The translations under genes and the position numbers were made by a program. From NCBI GenBank assembly GCA_036703315.1, contig DATNPH010000042.1, forward strand, positions 1 to 17,540: 17,540 nt of DNA, given 5' to 3'. Below are positions 12,936 through 17,540 of this stretch, piece by piece (the stretch's first letter is position 1; the number at the start of each line of letters is the position of its first letter). Below the pieces are notes generated by a model. It did not search any database. It saw nothing but the letters and a program-made list of their open reading frames with translations, and was not told the DNA's origin. This DNA comes from DATNPH01 sp036703315. GTDB taxonomy: Bacteria; Cyanobacteriota; Cyanobacteriia; Cyanobacteriales; Coleofasciculaceae.

Positions 12936-14351
12936 ATGGGTACAAAAATTGCTGTTCGTAATCCTCGAACGGGAAACGTTGATTATTGGATTGAAGCGCC
13001 GACATCGGAACAACTTGCTGAGCAATGTATCCCCTTACGCCAAGCGCAGATTAACTGGCAGCAGGGAGGTTTAGAGCAGCGAATTGAGGCGTTACAGCAG
13101 TGGAAGCAAGCCATACTGTCTCAACGGGATGAACTGACAGAGGCTTTAGTTGCTGATACGGGAAGATTGTCAATTTCTGTACTTGAGATTGACTCGTTCC
13201 TCTCTAGCATCGATCGCTGGTGTCGGTTAGCGCCTTTGCTACAAGACTCTGCAAAAGATACAGCAATCCCCTTTATCCGACTCCAACAAACATCGGTTCC
13301 TTATCCTTTAGTTGGAGTGATTAGCCCGTGGAATTTTCCACTGTTGCTCTCCACAATTGATACCATTCCAGCATTGTTGGCAGGTTGTGCCGTCATCGTC
13401 AAACCGAGCGAAATCGCTCCTCGGTTCATCGCACCCTTGGTGAGAGCACTCAAGGCTGTTCCCAGATTGCGCGATGTATTAACGTTTATTGAGGGAGCAG
13501 GTGAAACGGGTGCTGCACTCATCGACTATGTTGATCTGATTTGCTTTACAGGGAGTGTAGCAATGGGGCGAAAAGTGGCAGAGGCAGCCGCTAGACGCTT
13601 TATTCCTGCTTTTTTGGAATTGGGGGGTAAAGATGCGGCGATTGTTCTGGAATCAGCTGATTTGGAATTGGCAACTTCAGCGATTTTGTGGGGTTCAGTT
13701 GTTAATACTGGGCAGTCATGCCTTTCCATCGAGCGAATTTATGTGGCTGAATCTATTTTTGAGCAGTTTGCCGAACAACTTGTAGCCAAAGCGCAACGCC
13801 TTCCGCTAGCTTACCCTACCGCTGACAGCGGACAAATTGGCCCTATCATTGCAGAAAAACAAGCCGCGATTATTTCCGACCATCTGCAAGACGCTGTTGA
13901 AAAGGGAGCGATCGCTGATTGTGGTGGCATAGTTGAACAATTAGATGGGGGTTTCTGGTGTCGTCCTACAGTTCTTACCCAGGTCAACCATTCTATGAAG
14001 GTGATGACAGAAGAGACGTTCGGTCCCATTATGCCAGTAATGCCGTTTTCCTCAGTTGAGGAAGCGATCGCTTTGGCGAACGATACTATTTATGGACTGA
14101 GTGCTGCTGTTTTTGCCGACTCGGAAGCCTCGTCGCTTTCCGTTGCACACCAAATTGATGCAGGTGCCATTAGTATCAATGATGCAGCGTTGACTGCCAT
14201 CATGCACGAGGGGGAGAAAAATGCTTTCAAGTTTTCTGGCTTGGGTGGGTCACGCATGGGACCAGCAGCACTGAAACGGTTCATGCGAAAAAAAGCGTTT
14301 TTAATCAAAACAAAGCCCATCGCCGACCCTTGGTGGTTTCCTTCCCAATAA
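12936..14351 (+). CDS. NAD(P)+-dependent aldehyde dehydrogenase
   Basis: This is a 471-residue ALDH-superfamily enzyme that oxidises an aldehyde to the acid (or CoA-free equivalent) in the cytosol. Family landmarks are all present: GVISPWNFP (127-135) with the oxyanion Asn133, VIVKPSE (153-159) for cofactor binding, FTGSVAMGRKV (204-214) of the Rossmann turn, LELGGKDAAIV (227-237) with general base Glu228, and NTGQSCLSIERIYV (257-270) with nucleophile Cys262. The C-terminal EETFGPIMPV is also typical. The N-terminus is short, as in the class resembling succinate-semialdehyde or coniferyl-aldehyde dehydrogenases, but the substrate is not readable. It is the only enzyme of this operon with a fully orthodox active site. 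It sits three bases after the nitrilase-like gene and 26 bp before the next gene. Confidence 0.93.
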   Translation: MGTKIAVRNPRTGNVDYWIEAPTSEQLAEQCIPLRQAQINWQQGGLEQRIEALQQWKQAILSQRDELTEALVADTGRLSISVLEIDSFLSSIDRWCRLAPLLQDSAKDTAIPFIRLQQTSVPYPLVGVISPWNFPLLLSTIDTIPALLAGCAVIVKPSEIAPRFIAPLVRALKAVPRLRDVLTFIEGAGETGAALIDYVDLICFTGSVAMGRKVAEAAARRFIPAFLELGGKDAAIVLESADLELATSAILWGSVVNTGQSCLSIERIYVAESIFEQFAEQLVAKAQRLPLAYPTADSGQIGPIIAEKQAAIISDHLQDAVEKGAIADCGGIVEQLDGGFWCRPTVLTQVNHSMKVMTEETFGPIMPVMPFSSVEEAIALANDTIYGLSAAVFADSEASSLSVAHQIDAGAISINDAALTAIMHEGEKNAFKFSGLGGSRMGPAALKRFMRKKAFLIKTKPIADPWWFPSQ

Positions 14352-14377
14352 AGCTCATATCTATAATGAGGTTTGCC

Positions 14378-14824
14378 ATGTCTACGATCCGAGAGGGAAT
14401 GCCTGTACTTGTCCGACACGAAGGTGACTGGGTCGGAACGTATACGCTAATTGATACAGAAGGAAAAATCCTCGATAAGCACGACTCTCACTTAACCTGC
14501 CAATTTCCAGACAATAGCCCCTATCCCTACTACCAAATCAATCGTTATAAGTGGGCTGATGGTAAACAGGAGGAGCATCAGTTTCCAGGAACTTACCGAG
14601 ACAATAAGATCTGGTTTGATACTGAACGCATTGAAGGAAAAGCCTGGGAAGTTGATGATTCAACTATTATCCTGTGGTTCGGTTACAAGACCATCCCGAA
14701 TGCGTACTTATACGAAATGATTCAGATTAGTCCTTGCAATAATTATCGATCGCGCACTTGGCATTGGTTTAAGAACGATAAAATCTACCAACGCACGTTA
14801 ATTCAAGAAGAACGGCTGCGTTAA
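14378..14824 (+). CDS. Small DUF3598/lipocalin-like protein
   Basis: This is a 148-residue protein of mostly beta composition. The N-terminal VLVRHEGDWVGTYTLID and LDKHDSHLTCQFPD, then YYQINRYKWADGKQEEHQFPG, suggest a small lipocalin-like barrel of the type grouped with DUF3598, although that family is usually nearer 280 residues, so this would be a single-domain version. The C-terminal half has ILWFGYKTIPNAYLYEMI and RTWHWFKNDKIYQRTLI, again barrel-like strands. There is no signal peptide. I chose ATG 14378 because GAGG (14368-14371) lies at a suitable distance; the frame is open earlier, overlapping the aldehyde dehydrogenase gene. A ligand-binding or isomerase role in the same pathway would fit but is inference. 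The next gene begins 24 bp later. Confidence 0.65.
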   Translation: MSTIREGMPVLVRHEGDWVGTYTLIDTEGKILDKHDSHLTCQFPDNSPYPYYQINRYKWADGKQEEHQFPGTYRDNKIWFDTERIEGKAWEVDDSTIILWFGYKTIPNAYLYEMIQISPCNNYRSRTWHWFKNDKIYQRTLIQEERLR

Positions 14825-14848
14825 TACATCTTGACTTCTAAAGGAAAA

Positions 14849-15676
14849 ATGAGCAAACCAATCAAGCGAGCTTTCTTAGACACCGAAGATGGTCAAATTC
14901 ATTACCGAATTGGTGGCGAAGGAGAAGAAGCGCTGCTGCTACTGCATATGAATCCCCGCAGTAGTGATGAGTTTCGAGAGATAATGCCTATCTTTGCTCA
15001 AAAGCGCCGAGTCATTGCAATGGATTTAATGGGGTTTGGTGATTCCGACAAGCCACCCAGAATGTACTCTGTTGCAGACTATGCTAAAACGGTGATTGCT
15101 CTGTTCGATGAGTTAGGCATTGAAAAAGCAAATATTCTGGGAAATCATACAGGTGCTTTTGTTTCAGGAGAAGTAGCAGTAGCTTACCCCGATCGCGTCG
15201 AAAAACTAATCTTATCCAACGTTGCTGGCTTTGGTGAAGCGGGAAGAGCCGATTTAATGAGGCGATTTGACGAAGGTTTCGTCATTAAAGAAGACGGTTC
15301 TCACCTGATGGAAAGATGGCTAGCTCGTGCCAGATATGTTGGTTCTGCTGAATTAAATCATCGTTGGGTTTTAGACGATTTTAAATGCTTTGGTTATCCG
15401 TTGTATGCTGTTTGGGCTGTAGGCAATTACTGCCTGGATGCAGCAGAACGATTTAGTTCAATTAAGTGTCCGACCTTGATTTTATGGGGAATTGATGATG
15501 TGGAAGAATTTGAGCGATTAGGTTTAGCACTAGCTAAAGACCGATATTTTCTCTCCCAAGCTATTCCTCACGGTAAGGTTGTTGAACTACACGGTGGTAC
15601 CATCTGCATGATGAATCAGATGCCTGAAGAAATATCAAAGAATGTGATTGATTTCTTAGATAATGCCAACAACTAA
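14849..15676 (+). CDS. Alpha/beta hydrolase with His at the nucleophile elbow
   Basis: This 275-residue alpha/beta-hydrolase-fold protein has the expected layout: LLLLHMNPRSSDEF (29-42, oxyanion region, usually HG.P), VIAMDLMGFGDSDKPP (55-70), the nucleophile elbow ILGNHTGAFVSGEVA (96-110), YPDRVEKLILSN (113-124) and LILWGIDDVE (210-219, acid strand, Asp216/217). The elbow should read G-x-S-x-G, but here it is G-N-H100-T-G, so His replaces Ser. The C-terminal catalytic-His region reads ELHGGTICMMNQMPEEI, with no His at the usual spacing before the Pro. I recall GxHTG elbows in a set of bacterial alpha/beta hydrolases, so this may be a subfamily trait. ATG 14849 is preferred with AGGA three bases upstream; a TTG at 14831 would add six residues. 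It is the last gene of the operon. Confidence 0.85.
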   Translation: MSKPIKRAFLDTEDGQIHYRIGGEGEEALLLLHMNPRSSDEFREIMPIFAQKRRVIAMDLMGFGDSDKPPRMYSVADYAKTVIALFDELGIEKANILGNHTGAFVSGEVAVAYPDRVEKLILSNVAGFGEAGRADLMRRFDEGFVIKEDGSHLMERWLARARYVGSAELNHRWVLDDFKCFGYPLYAVWAVGNYCLDAAERFSSIKCPTLILWGIDDVEEFERLGLALAKDRYFLSQAIPHGKVVELHGGTICMMNQMPEEISKNVIDFLDNANN

Positions 15677-15691
15677 TTTAAAGAATTGGCT

Positions 15692-16243
15692 TTAGAGGAT
15701 TACAGAAGTCAGAATTTCATCACAAATTGATTCAAGTGATTTGTCTTTTGTATAAACTGTAAATTTGGCTAAATCGTAATTTGAATGATGCCTAATAAAA
15801 TGTTCATTAAAGTTAAGTACATCAATAGTTCTCCCTAAATTATGTTCCTTTAGAATTTGAGTTGATTCTTTCAAATTAGGGGATGGAAGAAGCAGTACAA
15901 CGTTCTTGTAAGGAGCTAAGGCTTGTTGAGCACGAGTGAATAGTTCCTTGTCTTCATAGACAGAATGCCCAGCGCCTAGGTCAATAACGCAGTTCTTATA
16001 ATCAGACAGTAGCCTTTCAAGAGCGTATATTTCAAAGGGTTTCCAGTATTGATATATACCTAAAAATCCTTCTTTCTCTCGTATTTGTTTTGCTATATCT
16101 TCGTCATAACCCACTTCCTTGTAATAATTGCATTTCAAATCATCCATGGAGTACTGCGGTAGTTTAAGCTTTTCTGCAAGCCTTTTACCAAGCGTGCTTT
16201 TACCTGCTCCCATAGGACCAATGAGAATAATATCTGTAGTCAT
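15692..16243 (-). CDS. Shikimate-kinase-like P-loop small-molecule kinase
   Basis: This is a 183-residue P-loop protein with Walker A IGPMGAGKSTLGKRLAEKL (8-26), the arrangement of shikimate kinase and related gluconate or chloramphenicol-type kinases. MDD (33-35) occupies the place of the first substrate-binding acidic residues, and CVIDLGAGHSVYED (85-98) corresponds to the G-G-G-containing strand of shikimate kinases but reads LGAGHS, so shikimate is probably not the substrate. LKEHNLGRTID (131-141) could be the LID with its arginine. The ATG at 16241-16243 is preferred because it puts the P-loop eight residues from the N-terminus; the frame is open to 16297. The gene is visibly more AT-rich than its neighbours, suggesting separate origin. 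It converges with the hydrolase operon, 15 bp between stop codons, and no terminator is visible there. Confidence 0.8.
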   Translation of the reverse strand: MTTDIILIGPMGAGKSTLGKRLAEKLKLPQYSMDDLKCNYYKEVGYDEDIAKQIREKEGFLGIYQYWKPFEIYALERLLSDYKNCVIDLGAGHSVYEDKELFTRAQQALAPYKNVVLLLPSPNLKESTQILKEHNLGRTIDVLNFNEHFIRHHSNYDLAKFTVYTKDKSLESICDEILTSVIL

Positions 16244-16260
16244 TAATTTAGATAGATAGG

Positions 16261-17271
16261 ATGACCAATTCAAAAAAGTATAGGAAGCTAATTGCAAAAC
16301 AATTTAGCAAAGATTTCAAGTTAGCGATCGCTCTCGAAGAACTCCCCATCCCCAACCCTGCCCCTAACCAAATCGTAATGCGCAACAAGTTTGCTGGTAT
16401 CAACGCTGGCTTTGATACCTTGATTTGCCGGGGTGAAACTCCCTATCTCAACCTCACACCCCCCTTTGATCTGGGGGTGGAAGCAGTGGGAGAGGTTGTC
16501 GCCGTCGGAGATGATCTCAGAAACTTCCAGGTTGGGGATGCTGTAGCAACAACCGTGCGTGGGGGAGGCTATCGCGAATATCAGGTTATTGATGCCAACC
16601 TTGCCGTCAAAGTGCGTGAAGCTACGCCAGAGGTGCTAACCCTGATGCCTACGGGAATATCAGCTTTGGTTGCATTAGAACAAGTTGGGGAGATGAAAAG
16701 CCACGAAGCTGTCTTGGTGACAGCAGCGGCAGGTGGAACGGGACATATTGCAGTGCAACTGGCGAAGCTAGCAAGCAATCATGTGATTGGCACCTGTGGA
16801 TCGGAGGCAAAGGCGCAATTACTGAGAGAATTGGGATGCGATCGCGTTATCAACTATCGCACAGAAGACCTCAATCAAGTCCTCAAGCAAGACTACCCCA
16901 ATGGTATTAACTTGGTTTTCGATTGCGTAGGTAAACAAGTGTTCGATACTTGCCTTGACAATTTGGCAGTAAGGGGGCGTTTAGTGGTAGTTGGCTTTAT
17001 TTCTGAATATGCCAATAGCTTAGAGCAAGTAACCCAACCCCGAATTTATCAAAAGCTATTTTGGAAAGCTGCCTCAGTGCGTGGTTTTCTCATGCCTCAT
17101 TATGCAGAATATATGGCTGAGGCACGCGATCGCCTTTTAGACCTGTTCTACAGCAATACAATAAAAGTTGCCATTGACCCTACACAGTTCAACGGCATTG
17201 AATCCATTCCTGCTGCTGTCGAATATTTGCTCAGCGGAAAAAACTGCGGCAAGGTTGTTGCCCGATTCTAA
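16261..17271 (+). CDS. MDR-superfamily NADPH-dependent quinone/enone reductase
   Basis: This is a 336-residue medium-chain dehydrogenase/reductase of the zinc-free quinone-oxidoreductase branch, closest in feel to prostaglandin reductase-3/ZADH2-like enzymes that reduce alpha,beta-unsaturated ketones with NADPH. Visible landmarks are NKFAGINAGFDTLICRG (42-58), PPFDLGVEAVGEVVAVG (67-83), the family's TVRGGGYREY (98-107), and the cofactor Rossmann turn LVTAAAGGTGHIAVQLAK (152-169). There are no structural or catalytic zinc ligands, as expected. The C-terminus GKNCGKVVARF (326-336) is typical. The ATG follows immediately after AGATAGG, so the ribosome binding site is too close to be normal; the next ATG is 40 residues in and would remove conserved sequence. 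The start codon is only 17 bp from that of the divergent kinase, leaving no room for promoters between them. Confidence 0.9.
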   Translation: MTNSKKYRKLIAKQFSKDFKLAIALEELPIPNPAPNQIVMRNKFAGINAGFDTLICRGETPYLNLTPPFDLGVEAVGEVVAVGDDLRNFQVGDAVATTVRGGGYREYQVIDANLAVKVREATPEVLTLMPTGISALVALEQVGEMKSHEAVLVTAAAGGTGHIAVQLAKLASNHVIGTCGSEAKAQLLRELGCDRVINYRTEDLNQVLKQDYPNGINLVFDCVGKQVFDTCLDNLAVRGRLVVVGFISEYANSLEQVTQPRIYQKLFWKAASVRGFLMPHYAEYMAEARDRLLDLFYSNTIKVAIDPTQFNGIESIPAAVEYLLSGKNCGKVVARF

Positions 17272-17310
17272 ATCAGTTTTCAATAAAGTTCGTAGGGGGA
17301 CGATAATATC

Positions 17311-17475
17311 CATTGGTGTCAACTTAAGCCCCGGCGAATGGAATTCGCTGCTATAAAAACCAAGTCCGCCTGCGCGGACTAACGACAAATCAAGGTTTCT
17401 GGAACCCGCGTAGGCGGGTTTTGTTTGTATAGCTGCGGTTTTAACCGCCCAGCTAACGTTAAGTTGACACCGATG
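17311..17475. mobile_element. MITE-like palindromic element with 17-bp terminal inverted repeats
   Basis: The ends CATTGGTGTCAACTTAA (17311-17327) and TTAAGTTGACACCGATG (17459-17475) are inverted repeats with 16 of 17 matches, including a perfect 13-bp core. Inside, a left arm (about 17341-17380) and right arm (about 17403-17447) are imperfect complements of one another, and each contains its own 7-bp hairpin: AGTCCGC-CTGC-GCGGACT (17363-17380) and AACCCGC-GTAG-GCGGGTT (17403-17420). There is no coding capacity. Closely similar GC-rich palindromes with the words GCGAATGGAATTCGC and TTTTGTTTGTATAGC are, as I recall, dispersed in many cyanobacterial genomes. It starts 40 bp after the reductase stop and could also act as its transcription terminator. 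No clear target-site duplication is visible. Confidence 0.7.
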
Positions 17476-17540
17476 ACACCGTGCGCCCCGAAAAAGAGAG
17501 AATTACTTATTTATCTCCATCATCCACCGAAAACCCCTTG
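17476..17540. other. Unassigned sequence at the window end
   Basis: The last 65 bases after the palindromic element hold no gene start, hairpin or repeat that I can support. Confidence 0.5.

Noticed and set aside
13301..14029. Several 65-75 residue minus-strand frames inside the aldehyde dehydrogenase gene
   Set aside because: They are antisense shadows of a strongly conserved coding sequence with no start signals of their own.
15677..15691. Bidirectional terminator between the convergent hydrolase and kinase genes
   Set aside because: The 15-bp gap and flanking sequence show no stem-loop or T-tract.

Overview
The window reads as a chromosomal piece of a cyanobacterium, probably a filamentous or large-genome species. 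The main signs are about twenty copies of the HIP1 palindrome GCGATCGC (roughly one per kb), heptanucleotide tandem repeats of the GGCAGAA and TTTTGAG types, and several protein families common in cyanobacteria (DUF2358, Uma2, ArsA with an HSP20-like tail, multi-PAS histidine kinases). No tRNA, rRNA, CRISPR array, phage gene or intact transposase was recognised.

Layout. Positions 2-283 hold the end of dnaN (DNA polymerase III sliding clamp). It converges on an ArsA/GET3-type ATPase (minus), with a perfect hairpin between them. Next come a DUF2358 protein (minus), a SAM-dependent methyltransferase (plus), a small unknown protein (minus) with a convincing terminator, and an EgtC-type class II glutamine amidotransferase (plus). 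Positions 4336-5084 are a gene graveyard: a fragment of a GxxExxY (PDDEXK_3) protein, a heptamer repeat, and a frameshifted remnant of an unidentified minus-strand gene.

Positions 5085-11568 are all minus-strand. In the order of transcription they are a stand-alone PAS protein, a three-PAS histidine kinase, a Uma2-type PD-(D/E)XK protein, a PEP mutase/isocitrate lyase superfamily enzyme, a DUF1838 protein and a secreted or membrane-anchored S41 protease. The lyase and DUF1838 genes are clearly translationally coupled.

Positions 11889-15676 are a compact plus-strand operon: nitrilase-superfamily protein, aldehyde dehydrogenase, small DUF3598/lipocalin-like protein, and alpha/beta hydrolase. 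This is the most interesting region. The nitrilase-like protein has Ser where the catalytic Cys belongs and Arg where the catalytic Lys belongs. The alpha/beta hydrolase has His at its nucleophile elbow (GNHTG). The aldehyde dehydrogenase between them keeps all its catalytic residues. With the divergent PAS sensor pair and the lyase/DUF1838 pair, this could be a small sensed metabolic module of unknown substrate; that link is inference.

The last part has a shikimate-kinase-like P-loop kinase (minus) and an MDR-family quinone/enone reductase (plus), whose start codons are only 17 nt apart. It ends in a MITE-like palindromic element bounded by 17-bp terminal inverted repeats.
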